NCBI GenBank assembly: GCA_963849885.1
Contig: CAWKIV010000021.1
Location: forward strand, 179,295 to 243,294
From: CADCTP01 sp963849885
Lineage (GTDB): Bacteria; Actinomycetota; Actinomycetes; Mycobacteriales; CADCTP01
Direction of reading: 5' to 3'
DNA length: 64,000 nt
The position numbers and the translations under genes are program-made. The notes beneath the pieces are model-generated. The model had not been told where the DNA came from. It saw only the letters and a list, made by a program, of their open reading frames with translations, and made no database searches. How positions within the stretch are numbered: the first letter of the stretch is position 1; every line of letters begins with the position of its first letter. Below are positions 8,661 to 17,070 of this stretch, in pieces.

Positions 8661-9533
8661 GGGGGAGCCGGGGAGGGCGAAGCGGCCGTCGGGGAGCGGG
8701 TCGACGAGGCCGTCCGCGACCAGGCCGTCCAGGGCGCGGGCGCGCTGGCCCGGGTCGGTCGTCCAGACGGCGGCCAGCGCGGCCGCGTCGACCGGCCCGG
8801 CGGCGGCCCGCAGCACGCCGAGCAGCAGCCCGCGCACCTGCCGGTCGGTGCCGGCGAAGGCCTGCACCGGCCGCGCCGGCCCCTCGTACGGCGGGCTGCC
8901 GGCGGCCCGCCACCGGCACCGGTCCCGCACCGGGCACCGCCCGCAGCGCGGCGCCCGCGCGGTGCAGACCAGCGCGCCGAGCTCCATCACCGCCACCCCG
9001 AAGCGGGCCGCCCGGGCCGGCTCGGCCGGCAGCAGCACCTCGACCGCGGCGAGGTCCCGCGCGGTGGCCGGCGGGCCGGCGTCGCCCTGGCCCTGCACCG
9101 CCCGGGCGACCACCCGGCGGACGTTGGTGTCCACCACCGGGTGGCGCCGGCCGTAGGCGAACGAGGCCACCGCCCGCGCCGTGTACGCCCCCACGCCGGG
9201 CAGCGCGAGCAGCTCGGCCAGCTCCGCCGGCACCACCCCGCCGTGCCGCTCGGTGATCGCCACCGCGGCCTGGTGCAGCCGCAGCGCCCGCCGCGGGTAG
9301 CCCAACCGGCCCCACATCCGGACCGCCTCGCCGGCCGGCGCCGCGGCCAGCGCGGCCGGGTCCGGCCAGCGCGCCAGCCACGCCTCGTACGCCGGCAGCA
9401 CCCGCGCCACCGGCGTCTGCTGCAACATCATCTCGCTGACCAGCACCGCCCAGGCGGACGTGCCGGGGCGGCGCCAGGGCAGGTCCCGGGCGTGCTCGCC
9501 GTACCAGTCGAGCACCGGCTCCGCGATCTCCAT
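8601..9533 (-). CDS. mutY: A/G-specific adenine DNA glycosylase MutY
   Basis: This 310-aa base-excision repair enzyme removes adenine mispaired with 8-oxoguanine. The HhH-GPD domain includes the catalytic Glu in SEMMLQQTPV (about residue 34) and the helix-hairpin-helix LPGVGAYTARAV followed by the catalytic Asp in VVDTNVRR. The [4Fe-4S] cluster ligands are visible as C-x6-C-x2-C-x5-C (CTARAPRCGRCPVRDRC). Its C-terminal 18 residues come from the GAGTGACG repeat array, and the stop is probably secondary. In M. tuberculosis mutY also lies close to disA and radA. Confidence 0.94.
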   Translation of the reverse strand: MEIAEPVLDWYGEHARDLPWRRPGTSAWAVLVSEMMLQQTPVARVLPAYEAWLARWPDPAALAAAPAGEAVRMWGRLGYPRRALRLHQAAVAITERHGGVVPAELAELLALPGVGAYTARAVASFAYGRRHPVVDTNVRRVVARAVQGQGDAGPPATARDLAAVEVLLPAEPARAARFGVAVMELGALVCTARAPRCGRCPVRDRCRWRAAGSPPYEGPARPVQAFAGTDRQVRGLLLGVLRAAAGPVDAAALAAVWTTDPGQRARALDGLVADGLVDPLPDGRFALPGSPTEPPPSDASPGRVTESRVH

Positions 9534-9609
9534 CGCCGCCGAGACTAGTGCCGCCGGCAGCGCGGCGCGGCTCCCCGGGCCGGGCCGGGGCCGCGGCTAC
9601 GGTGGTCCG

Positions 9610-10302
9610 GTGCTGCACCCGGTGGGCCCACTGCCGGCGCCGGTCTACTGGCGGCGCCGGGCGCTGGCGTTCGCCGTGGTGCTGGTGGTCCTGTTGGTCG
9701 GCTGGGCCGTGCTCCCCGACGGCGGGTCGGACCGCCCGGACACCGCCGCCGCCGTCGGCTCGCCCACCCCGGAGGGCGGCACGGCGTCGTCCCTGGCGGC
9801 CACGCCGCCGGCCGGCGACCGCGGCGGCTCCGGAGGCGTCGGCTCGACCGGGGGACCGGCCACCGCGACCCCGAGCCCGGCGCCGGCCAGCAGCCCCCCG
9901 CCGGCGCCGCCGAAGCCGTGCTCGGACAAGGCGCTGCAGCTGCGCATCCTGCCCGAGCGCCCGGCGTACGAGGTGGGTCAGCAGCCGGTGCTCGACCTGG
10001 TGGTGCGCAACGTCTCGACGGTGGCCTGCGTGCGCGACCTGGGCGCCGCGCACCAGGAGGTCCTGCTCTACGACGTGCGCAACCGGCGGCTGTGGTCGAG
10101 CAACGACTGCTACCCCGGCGGCACCCGGGACCCGCAGGTGCTCGGCCCGGGCGACTCGGCGAGCTTCTCGGTGACCTGGTCCGGGCTGTCGTCCCGGCCG
10201 GAGTGCGCGGGGGAGCGGGTGCGGGTCGGCCCGGGCGGCTACACGCTGCTCGGCCGGCTGGGCACGCTGACCAGCAAGCGGTCGCCGATCCGGCTGACCT
10301 GA
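9610..10302 (+). CDS. Membrane-anchored extracytoplasmic protein (Rv3587c-like position)
   Basis: About 230 aa from a GTG at 9610. One N-terminal transmembrane segment (AFAVVLVVLLVGWAVL, about residues 21-36) is followed by a Pro/Ala/Ser/Gly linker (about 45-105) and a C-terminal beta-rich domain of about 120 residues with three or four Cys (KPCSDKAL, VACVRDL, NDCYPGG, PECAG), which may form disulphides outside the cell. Rv3587c, a membrane protein of unknown function, sits in the same place beside disA in M. tuberculosis; the correspondence is by position. The start is uncertain because the frame is open further upstream. The function is not known. Confidence 0.75.
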   Translation: MLHPVGPLPAPVYWRRRALAFAVVLVVLLVGWAVLPDGGSDRPDTAAAVGSPTPEGGTASSLAATPPAGDRGGSGGVGSTGGPATATPSPAPASSPPPAPPKPCSDKALQLRILPERPAYEVGQQPVLDLVVRNVSTVACVRDLGAAHQEVLLYDVRNRRLWSSNDCYPGGTRDPQVLGPGDSASFSVTWSGLSSRPECAGERVRVGPGGYTLLGRLGTLTSKRSPIRLT

Positions 10303-10439
10303 CCGCGAGCGGCCGGCCGAGCCGGCCAGCCGGTCGAGCCGGTCGAGCCAGCCGGTCAGCCCAGCCGGTCGAGTCGCCAGCCGGTCGAGTCAGCCCAGTC
10401 GGTCGAGCCAGCCCAGTCGGTCGAGTCAGCCCAGCCGGC
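10303..10439. repeat. Degenerate tandem array of GGTCGAG/CAGCC units between convergent genes
   Basis: The 137-bp gap between two stop codons is made of repeated CCGGTCGAG, CAGCCCAG and CGGTCGAGTCAGCC blocks, with a period of about 17-18 nt in the right half. Units on the right contain TCAG, as at the disA stop (TCA at 10440-10442). No gene is visible. Confidence 0.75.
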
Positions 10440-11519
10440 TCAGACGTAGCGCTCCAGGATGCTGGACTCGGCCAGCCGGGACAGGCTCTCCCGCACGCTC
10501 CGCGCCCGCGACTCGCCGACGCCCTCCACCGTCTGCAGGTCGTCGACCGTGGCGGCGAGCAGCTTCTGCAGTCCGCCGAAGTGGTCGACCAGCCGGTCGA
10601 CCACCGCGCCGGGCAGCCGCGGCACCTTCGCCAGCAGCCGGTAGCCCCGCGGGCTGACCGCGGTCTCCAGCGCCTCCGGGGTGGCCGGGTAGCCGGTGGT
10701 CCGGGCGACCTGGCTGAGGTCGAGCAGCTCGGTGGCGGACAGCGCGGCCAGCTCGGCGAGCGCCTCCTCCGGCGGCCGGGCGCGCCGGTGGCCCGCCAGG
10801 TAGTCCCGGGCGACCAGCTGCCGCTCCGCCTCCACCCCGGCGAGCAGCTCGTCCAGCTGCAGGGACAGCAGGCGGCCGTCGGTGCCGAGCTCGACGACGT
10901 ACCCCTCGATCTCGTCCGCGATCCGGCGCACCATCTCCAGCCGCTGGGCGACGCTCATCGCGTCCCGGACGGTGACCAGGTCCTCGATCTCCAGCGCGGA
11001 CAGCGTGCCGGCGACCTCGTCCAGCCGCATCTTGTAGCGCTCCAGGGTGGCCAGCGCCTGGTTGGCCCGGGACAGGATGGCGGCGGAGTTGTCCAGCACG
11101 TAGCGCCGGCCGTCGACGTACAGCCCGATCACCCGCATCGACTGGCTGACCGAGACCACCGGGAAGCCGGTCTGCGAGGACACCCGCTGCGCGGTGCGGT
11201 GCCGGGTGCCGGACTCCTCGGTCGGGATCGACGGGTCGGGCATCAGCTGCACGGCGGCGCGGACGATCCGGGAGCCGTCGGTGGCCAGCACCACCGCGCC
11301 GTCCATCTTGGCCAGCTCGCGCATCCCGGTGGCGGAGAACTCGACGTCCAGCGGGAAGCCGCCGGTGCAGATCGACTCCACCACCCGGTCGTTGCCCAGC
11401 ACGATCAGGGCGCCGGTGTTGCCGCGGAGGATGCGCTCCAGACCGTCCCGCAGGCCGGTCCCGGGCGCGATCATGGCGAGCGTCGTACGCAGCTTGTCCT
11501 CGCGGTCCGGCACCGCCAC
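10440..11519 (-). CDS. disA: DNA integrity scanning protein DisA (diadenylate cyclase)
   Basis: DisA (359 aa) makes c-di-AMP from two ATP and scans DNA for branched structures. The N-terminal DAC domain contains the DGA motif (KMDGAVVLATD) and the RHRTA motif (SGTRHRTAQRV). A helical spine follows, and the C-terminal helix-hairpin-helix region (LQTVEGVGESRARSVRESL) binds DNA. The GTG at 11519 was chosen because GGAGGAAG precedes it and it gives the family length (M. tuberculosis DisA is about 358 aa). It is downstream of radA on the same strand, about 200 bp away, with a possible TAGACT -10 box in the gap, so it may have its own promoter. Confidence 0.95.
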   Translation of the reverse strand: MAVPDREDKLRTTLAMIAPGTGLRDGLERILRGNTGALIVLGNDRVVESICTGGFPLDVEFSATGMRELAKMDGAVVLATDGSRIVRAAVQLMPDPSIPTEESGTRHRTAQRVSSQTGFPVVSVSQSMRVIGLYVDGRRYVLDNSAAILSRANQALATLERYKMRLDEVAGTLSALEIEDLVTVRDAMSVAQRLEMVRRIADEIEGYVVELGTDGRLLSLQLDELLAGVEAERQLVARDYLAGHRRARPPEEALAELAALSATELLDLSQVARTTGYPATPEALETAVSPRGYRLLAKVPRLPGAVVDRLVDHFGGLQKLLAATVDDLQTVEGVGESRARSVRESLSRLAESSILERYV

Positions 11520-11717
11520 CTGCTTCCTCCGGGACGTCGATCGCCGCCAGTCTACGGTCGGCGGGCCGACAGGGTGGCCGGCTGGACACCCGACGTGAGG
11601 ACCCGCGTCCGCGAACCGTACCGGCCGGGTCGGACAAAAACGGGCGTGGAGCATCCCGACCGTGACGGGCGGCCCCTCGCCGACGGACGCCGAGCGCCCT
11701 CCTCGGGCGCCCGCGGC

Positions 11718-13154
11718 TCAGGTTTCGGTGACCGCCCGCAGCTCCGGCCGGGCCCGGGGCGGCCGGGCGGCGCCCTGGCCGGCCGCGGCGGCGATCCGCA
11801 GCGCGGAGGCGATGTCCGGCACCTCGATCGCCCGCAGGCCGGCCGGCACCGGTCCCGGCTCCATCGGGACCAGCGCGGTGGTGAAGCCGAGCCGGGCCGC
11901 CTCGGCCAGCCGCCGGCCGGTCCCGCCGATCCGGCGCACCTCGCCGGACAGGCCGACCTCGCCGACCGCCACCACGTCGGGCGGCAGCGGCGTGTCCCGG
12001 GCCGCCGACGCCACCGCCAGCGCCAGCGCGAGGTCGGCCGCCGGCTCGGTCAGCCGGACCCCGCCGACGGTGGCGCAGAAGACGTCGTCCGCGCCGAGCT
12101 GGACCCGGCCGCGCCGCTCCAGCACGGCCAGCACCATCGCCACCCGGGCCGAGTCCAGCCCGCTGACCGCGCGCCGCGGGGTGGCCAGCGTGGACCGGGC
12201 GACCAGCGCCTGCACCTCGGTGAGCAGCGGGCGGCGGCCCTCCACGGTGACCGTCACGCAGGTCCCGGGCACCGGCTCCGGCCGGCGGGACAGGAACAGC
12301 CCGGACGGGTCGGGCAGCCCCTGGATGCCGCCGTCGGTGAGCTCGAAGCAGCCGACCTCGTCGGCCGGGCCGAACCGGTTTTTCGCCGCCCGCACCAGCC
12401 GGAGCGTCGAGTGTCGCTCGCCCTCGAACTGGAGCACCACGTCGACCAGGTGCTCCAGCACCCGCGGCCCGGCGATCGAGCCGTCCTTGGTGACGTGGCC
12501 GACCAGCACGGTGGCCATGCCGCGGCTCTTGGCCGCCGCGATCAGCGCGGCCGCCACCGCGCGCACCTGGGTCACCCCGCCGGCCGAGCCCTCCGCCACC
12601 GGCGACGCGATCGTCTGCACCGAGTCGACCACCAGCAGCCCCGGCGACACCGCCTCGACATGCGCCAGCAGGGCGGCCAGGTCGGTCTCCGCGGCCAGGT
12701 AGAGCGCCGGGTGCAGCGCGCCGGTCCGCTCCGCCCGCAGCCGGACCTGGGCGGCCGACTCCTCGCCGGTGACCACCAGGGCGGGCGCGCCGCCCGCCGC
12801 CGCATAGCGGCTGGCCACCTCGAGCAGCAGGGTGGACTTGCCGACGCCGGGCTCGCCGGCCAGCAGCAGCACCGCGCCGGGCACCAGGCCGCCGCCGAGC
12901 ACCCGGTCGAGCTCGCCGACCCCGGTCGGCCGGGCCCGGGCCGCCTCGAGATCGATCTCGGCGATCGGCCGGGCCGGCGCCGTCACCGCGCCCGCGGTCA
13001 CCGCCCCGGCGAGCGGCCGCAGCCCGACCGGCGCGGCGCCGGCCTCGGCCACCGACCCCCACGCCTGGCACTCCGGGCAGCGCCCCACCCAGCGGGGCGG
13101 GGTGTGCCCGCACTCGCCGCACCGGTAGGCCGCGCGGTCCCTGCTCTTCGCCAC
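11718..13154 (-). CDS. radA: DNA repair protein RadA
   Basis: RadA (478 aa) is a RecA-like ATPase that drives branch migration during recombination. An N-terminal C4 zinc finger (YRCGECGHTPPRWVGRCPEC, residues about 10-29) is followed by the ATPase core with Walker A GEPGVGKST, the RadA-specific KNRFGPADEVG motif, and a C-terminal Lon-protease-like domain (from about residue 330). Its neighbour disA shares a known physical and genetic link with RadA in other Gram-positive bacteria. It is probably followed by disA in the same transcription unit. Confidence 0.95.
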   Translation of the reverse strand: MAKSRDRAAYRCGECGHTPPRWVGRCPECQAWGSVAEAGAAPVGLRPLAGAVTAGAVTAPARPIAEIDLEAARARPTGVGELDRVLGGGLVPGAVLLLAGEPGVGKSTLLLEVASRYAAAGGAPALVVTGEESAAQVRLRAERTGALHPALYLAAETDLAALLAHVEAVSPGLLVVDSVQTIASPVAEGSAGGVTQVRAVAAALIAAAKSRGMATVLVGHVTKDGSIAGPRVLEHLVDVVLQFEGERHSTLRLVRAAKNRFGPADEVGCFELTDGGIQGLPDPSGLFLSRRPEPVPGTCVTVTVEGRRPLLTEVQALVARSTLATPRRAVSGLDSARVAMVLAVLERRGRVQLGADDVFCATVGGVRLTEPAADLALALAVASAARDTPLPPDVVAVGEVGLSGEVRRIGGTGRRLAEAARLGFTTALVPMEPGPVPAGLRAIEVPDIASALRIAAAAGQGAARPPRARPELRAVTET

Positions 13155-13193
13155 CCGGCGACCGTAGCGGCCGCCGCCGACAAAACCGGGCCG

Positions 13194-13937
13194 CTACTCC
13201 TCGGCGCCGGCCTCGGCCTCGCCCTCGGCGGGCACGGTCGGCGCCGGCGGGATCTCCTCCAGCGGGATGGCGACGGCCACGTTGACCGTCACCTCACCGG
13301 CCAGCTGGAAGACGAAGGTGATCGGCACGACCTGCCCCGACCGGAGCGGCCGGGTCAGCCCGGTCAGCAGGACCTCCGGGCCCTCGTCCCGCATCGAGAT
13401 CAGGCTGGCGCCCGGGATCGGGATGCTGGTCTCGGGCTCCTCGGTCGGGATCGGCTCCACGGTCGGCGACGGCGAGCCCGACCCGCTCGGCGACGACGTG
13501 CCCGACTCCGACTCCGACGGCGACTCCGACGGCGACCCGGACGGCGACTCGGACTCCGACGGGGACGGCTGCGGGGTCACGGTCACGGTCGGCGCGGCCC
13601 CGCCGGGCGTGGTGCTCAGCTCCGCCCCGCCGGCCGCGTCGGTCCGCACCGCGACCAGCGCGTCGGTCTCCACGCCCTCGTTGACCACGATCATCTCGAT
13701 CCGGGCGTCCCCGCCCTGCGGCCAGCTGCCGCTCGCCGGATGCTCGATCTTCACGTCCCGCAGCGCCAGGTTGCCGACCTGCGCGAAGTTGCCGTCGATG
13801 GTCGGGATCTGCTCGGCGGTGGCGGCCTGCTGGCCGGCCTGGCACCCGGCGAGCAGGGTGGCGCCGACCGCGGCCAGCGCGGCGACTACGGCCCGGGACA
13901 TCCCGGCGGTGCGGCGCGACGTGCGGATCACGGCCAC
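13194..13937 (-). CDS. lpqE: LpqE-like lipoprotein
   Basis: A 247-aa secreted lipoprotein. The N-terminal signal ends in the lipobox LLAGC (Cys about residue 32). Two halves of a beta-sandwich resembling the PCu(A)C/DUF461 fold are visible (WPQGGDARIEMIVVNEG and the C-terminal VLLTGLTRPLRSGQVVPIT), but the His/Met copper ligands of true copper chaperones are absent. A Ser/Pro/Glu repeat insert (about residues 122-160) separates the halves. Synteny (lpqE-radA-disA as Rv3584-Rv3586) supports the name. The function in the envelope is unknown. Confidence 0.78.
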   Translation of the reverse strand: MAVIRTSRRTAGMSRAVVAALAAVGATLLAGCQAGQQAATAEQIPTIDGNFAQVGNLALRDVKIEHPASGSWPQGGDARIEMIVVNEGVETDALVAVRTDAAGGAELSTTPGGAAPTVTVTPQPSPSESESPSGSPSESPSESESGTSSPSGSGSPSPTVEPIPTEEPETSIPIPGASLISMRDEGPEVLLTGLTRPLRSGQVVPITFVFQLAGEVTVNVAVAIPLEEIPPAPTVPAEGEAEAGAEE

Positions 13938-14018
13938 CGGCCTCCTGTCGTACGGCGTCTCGGGCCGCCAGCCTAGCGGCGCCCTCCCCGGCCCACCCCC
14001 GCAGGTCAGGAGCGAAGC

Positions 14019-14849
14019 TCAGCGGATCGCCGTGCCGGAGCCGACCAGCAGCGCGACGTCCACCGCGGCGACCGCCAGCACGCCGAGGAAGGCGGCCCGG
14101 GAACCCGGCCGGCGACCGGCCAGCGCGACCCCGACGCCGGCCACCACCGCCACCGCGACCGCGACCAGCCCGAGCACGCCGGGCGGCCCGGGCGGCCCGA
14201 CCGCGAGCACCACCGAGGCGGCCAGCAGCAGCACCGCGGCGGCCACCCGGCTGGCCGCCGGGCCGAGCCGCTGCGGCAGCCCGCGCACGCCGGTGCGCAG
14301 GTCGTCGTCGATGTCCGGCAGCACGTTGGCGAAGTGCGCGCCGGCGCCGAGCAGCGCCCCGGCCGCGACCAGCCAGCCCACCACCGGCTGGCCGGGCAGC
14401 CCGGCGGTGATGAACGCGGGCAGCAACCCGAAGGAGACCGCGTACGGCAGCACGGACAGCGGGGTGGCCTTCAGGCGCAGGTTGTACGCCCAGGCCGAGG
14501 CGACCGCGACCAGGTGCAGGCTGCCGGCGAACAGCCCGGACAGCAGCGAGAGCGGCACCACCGCGACCGCCGCGGTGAGCATCGCGGCCCGCAGCACCGC
14601 CGGGTCCAGGGTGCCGGCCGCGACCGGCTTGTCCGGCCGGGCCGAGCGCACGTCCCGGTCCCGGTCGAGGAGGTCGTTCATCCAGCCGATCGACAGCTGC
14701 CCGGCCAGCACCGCGGCGGTGACCGCGAGCGTGCCGGCCACCCCGCGCCCGACCGCGGCGGCCAGCGCGGCCGACACCGCGGTCACCGCGGCGGTCGGCT
14801 CCGGGTGGCAGGCGCGGACCAGGCCGCGGACGGTGTCCACCCGCGACAC
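14019..14849 (-). CDS. UbiA-family prenyltransferase
   Basis: A 276-aa polytopic membrane enzyme predicted to move an isoprenyl chain onto an aromatic or other acceptor. The first Asp-rich motif NDLLDRDRDV (about residues 58-67) and the second DIDDDLRTG (about 180-188) bind Mg-diphosphate. Eight or nine hydrophobic segments are visible. It follows the thioredoxin-like gene by 12 bp and may be co-transcribed with it. Nearby ispD/ispF belong to isoprenoid supply, but the acceptor and product cannot be read from sequence. Confidence 0.87.
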   Translation of the reverse strand: MSRVDTVRGLVRACHPEPTAAVTAVSAALAAAVGRGVAGTLAVTAAVLAGQLSIGWMNDLLDRDRDVRSARPDKPVAAGTLDPAVLRAAMLTAAVAVVPLSLLSGLFAGSLHLVAVASAWAYNLRLKATPLSVLPYAVSFGLLPAFITAGLPGQPVVGWLVAAGALLGAGAHFANVLPDIDDDLRTGVRGLPQRLGPAASRVAAAVLLLAASVVLAVGPPGPPGVLGLVAVAVAVVAGVGVALAGRRPGSRAAFLGVLAVAAVDVALLVGSGTAIR

Positions 14850-14861
14850 CGTACGGGCGGG

Positions 14862-15581
14862 TCAGCCGGTGGGGGCGGGGGTGGCGTAGTCGAGCGCCTC
14901 CAGCTCGCGGACGAAGTTGTCCTCCGCGATCGGCTTGTCCAGCAGCCGGACGACCCGGCCGTCCGCGCCGACCAGCACCAGCACGGGCCCGCCGGGCGTA
15001 CGCCGCTTGGCCGTCTCGGCGCCGTATTCCCCGGCCAGCGCCCCGGTCGGCTCGGCCAGCCGGACGGCGTCCGGCGGGGCGAGCCCGGCCGGCAGCGGCG
15101 GCACGCTCCGGTCGACGAGCAGGAACGGCACGCCGTGCCGGACCGCCGCGGTCCCCACCTCCCGCAGCGCCGGGTCGCAGTCGCACCCGATCGGGGCCAG
15201 CGCCAGCACCGCGGGCCGGTAGTCGCGCAGCGCCCGGGAGCTGCCGTCCGGCAGCGTCACCCGCAGGTCGGGCAGCAGCCCGTCGTTGCGGCCGGAGGTG
15301 GCCAGCGGGGCGGCCGGCGAGGTGGCCGGGCGGCGCGGCTGGAAGAGCATCAGCAGGCTGGCCATCCCGGCGACCATGAGCAGCACCACGATCACCAGCG
15401 GGCCGGTCACCCCACGCGGGTTGACCAGCCGGCGCAGCCGCGCCCGGCGGGCCCGGACCCGCCGCTCCCGGCGCAGCGCCCGCACCTCGGCGTCCAGCGC
15501 GCTCAGGTCGTCCGGGATGACGACGTGGTCGATCCAGGACTCGCCGCCGCCGGCGCGGTCGTCCTCGTCGTCGCGGCGCAC
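14862..15581 (-). CDS. Membrane-anchored thioredoxin-fold protein
   Basis: A 239-aa protein with a charged cytoplasmic N-terminus (Arg-rich about residues 36-52), one transmembrane segment (LVIVVLLMVAGMASLLMLF, about 62-80) and an extracytoplasmic domain resembling TlpA/AhpC-type thioredoxin folds. The redox-like motif is unusual: APIGCDCDPAL, with two Cys separated by one residue instead of CxxC. VLVLVGADGRVVRLLDK near the C-terminus is the typical beta-strand after the cis-Pro (PGGP). It is likely in an operon with ubiA. A redox role is inferred. Confidence 0.65.
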   Translation of the reverse strand: MRRDDEDDRAGGGESWIDHVVIPDDLSALDAEVRALRRERRVRARRARLRRLVNPRGVTGPLVIVVLLMVAGMASLLMLFQPRRPATSPAAPLATSGRNDGLLPDLRVTLPDGSSRALRDYRPAVLALAPIGCDCDPALREVGTAAVRHGVPFLLVDRSVPPLPAGLAPPDAVRLAEPTGALAGEYGAETAKRRTPGGPVLVLVGADGRVVRLLDKPIAEDNFVRELEALDYATPAPTG

Positions 15582-15768
15582 CGCTCCACTGTCCGCCGTG
15601 TCCGGCCGCCGCGCAACGGCCCGCCGACACGGGTACGCCAGCGGCTCGCTGCGCTCCGTGACCGGCCAGCATGCGGAACCGGAGTTGTCAACCCCCGTTT
15701 GCCCACACTCAGAGCCCTGACCTGCGCAAACGCCGGTCGCACAAGGTGAGGCCGGGCCGCCGGCGTGT

Positions 15769-15774
15769 TATTCT
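15769..15774 (+). promoter_or_regulatory. Possible -10 box for carD
   Basis: TATTCT lies 28 bp upstream of the carD ATG in an otherwise GC-rich leader. No good -35 hexamer is visible at 17-18 bp spacing. AAAGGGG (15784-15790) is the likely ribosome binding site. Confidence 0.35.
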
Positions 15775-15801
15775 GGGTGAAGCGAAAGGGGTCACACACA
15801 C

Positions 15802-16284
15802 ATGGTTTTCAAGGTCGGCGAGACCGTCGTCTACCCGCACCACGGGGCAGCTGTCATCGAGGCCATCAAGACCCGCGTGATCAAGGGCGAGGAGAGGATC
15901 TACCTGGTCCTCAAGGTCGCCCAGGGGGACCTCACGATCGAGGTGCCCTCCGCCAACGCCGAGATCGTCGGGGTCCGCGACGTCGTGGGCCAGGAGGGTC
16001 TCGACCGGGTGTTCGAGGTGCTGCGCGCCCCGCACACGGAGGAGCCGACCAACTGGTCCCGGCGCTACAAGGCCAACCTGGAGAAGCTCGCCTCCGGCGA
16101 CGTCAACAAGGTGGCCGAGGTCGTCCGCGACCTGTGGCGGCGTGATCGGGAGCGCGGTCTGTCGGCGGGTGAGAAGCGGATGCTCTCCAAGGCCCGCCAG
16201 ATCCTGGTCAGCGAGCTCGCGCTCGCCGAGGGCACCAACGAGGACAAGGCCGAGGTGCTCCTCGACGAGGTCCTCGCCTCCTGA
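15802..16284 (+). CDS. carD: CarD-family RNA polymerase-binding transcription factor
   Basis: CarD (160 aa) binds the beta subunit of RNA polymerase and stabilises open complexes, especially at rRNA promoters. The N-terminal Tudor-like RNAP interaction domain opens with FKVGETVVYPHHGAAVIEAI, and the C-terminal helical DNA-binding domain contains the conserved Trp in PTNWSRRYKAN. Length and sequence match mycobacterial CarD (about 162 aa). The next gene starts 14 bp after the stop, so they form one transcription unit. Confidence 0.97.
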   Translation: MVFKVGETVVYPHHGAAVIEAIKTRVIKGEERIYLVLKVAQGDLTIEVPSANAEIVGVRDVVGQEGLDRVFEVLRAPHTEEPTNWSRRYKANLEKLASGDVNKVAEVVRDLWRRDRERGLSAGEKRMLSKARQILVSELALAEGTNEDKAEVLLDEVLAS

Positions 16285-16298
16285 CCGGCCCGTCCTCC

Positions 16299-16964
16299 GT
16301 GGACGTCGCCGGTCTGCTCCTGGCGGTCGGTGACGGCCGCCCGTCGCCGGCCACGCCGCCGATGCCGCTCCGCCGGCTCGGCGGCGTTCCGTTGGTCGTG
16401 CACGCCGCTCGCGCCCTGCGCGCGAGCGGCGTCCTCGACTCGCTGACCGTGGTCGCCCCGCCGGACGCCGTGGCCGCCGTCCGGGAGGCGCTGGCCGGCC
16501 TCCCCGCTGTGGTCGTCCCCGGGGCCGGCTCCCGGCACGAGTCCCTCCACAGTGGACTGTCAGCGGTCGGCTCGGAGGCCCGGACGGTGCTGGTGCACGA
16601 CGCGTGCCGGCCGCTGGCCCCGGCCGAGCTGGCCGTCCGGGCGGTGGAGGCGGTCCGCGCGGGCGCCGACCTGGCCGTCCCGGTGCTGGAGATGACCGAG
16701 ACGGTGAAGGAGCTGGACGCGGCCGGATGGATCACCCGGACCGTGCCCCGGGAGTCGCTGGTGCGGGTGCAGGCGCCGTGCGCGGCCCGTCTCGAGGTGC
16801 TGGCCGCCGCGCACCGCGGCTGCGACCCCGCGGACGACAACTCCTGGCTCATCGGCGTCGGCATCCGCGCGGTCGCGGTGGACGGCCACGACGACGCCTT
16901 CGCCGTGCTGCAGGACGCCGACCTCGAGCTCGCCGCCGCGGTGCTGGCCGGCCGGTCTTCCTGA
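16299..16964 (+). CDS. IspD-like protein with degenerate active site
   Basis: A 221-aa protein in the place where ispD normally stands (carD-ispD-ispF). It keeps the IspD fold markers: the segment SRHESLHSGL, the VHDACRP motif (Asp and Arg) and a C-terminal helix. It lacks the N-terminal CTP-binding loop G-x-G-x-R with its Lys (here LAVGDGRPSPATP, no Lys) and the C-terminal N-x-K-V-T Lys (here HDDAFAVL). The TPQ motif is changed to QAPC. These are the catalytic lysines of E. coli IspD, so the protein is probably not a competent cytidylyltransferase. A complete ispD lies convergent 100 bp away. The role is unknown. GTG start. Confidence 0.72.
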   Translation: MDVAGLLLAVGDGRPSPATPPMPLRRLGGVPLVVHAARALRASGVLDSLTVVAPPDAVAAVREALAGLPAVVVPGAGSRHESLHSGLSAVGSEARTVLVHDACRPLAPAELAVRAVEAVRAGADLAVPVLEMTETVKELDAAGWITRTVPRESLVRVQAPCAARLEVLAAAHRGCDPADDNSWLIGVGIRAVAVDGHDDAFAVLQDADLELAAAVLAGRSS

Positions 16965-17070
16965 GCCGGCCTCAGCGCGCCGGGCCGGTCTTCCTGAGCC
17001 GGGCTCAGCGCGCCGGGCCGGGATCCTGAGCCGGGCTCAGCGCGCCGGGTCGGGTCCCGAGCCGGGCTCA
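16950..17070. repeat. Tandem palindromic terminator-like repeats between two ispD genes
   Basis: Four imperfect units of about 28-33 nt, each with a CTGAGCCGGGCTCAG-type palindrome and GCGCGCCGGG spacer. The first unit contains the TGA stop of the upstream gene (16962-16964) and the last contains the stop of the convergent ispD (TCA at 17068-17070). Each palindrome can form a hairpin on either strand, so this is a reiterated bidirectional terminator candidate. Confidence 0.8.

Noticed and set aside
9918..13976. A 1352-aa open frame antisense to disA, radA and lpqE
   Set aside because: His/Gln/Arg-rich translation with no domain; a typical GC-rich shadow of conserved genes on the other strand.
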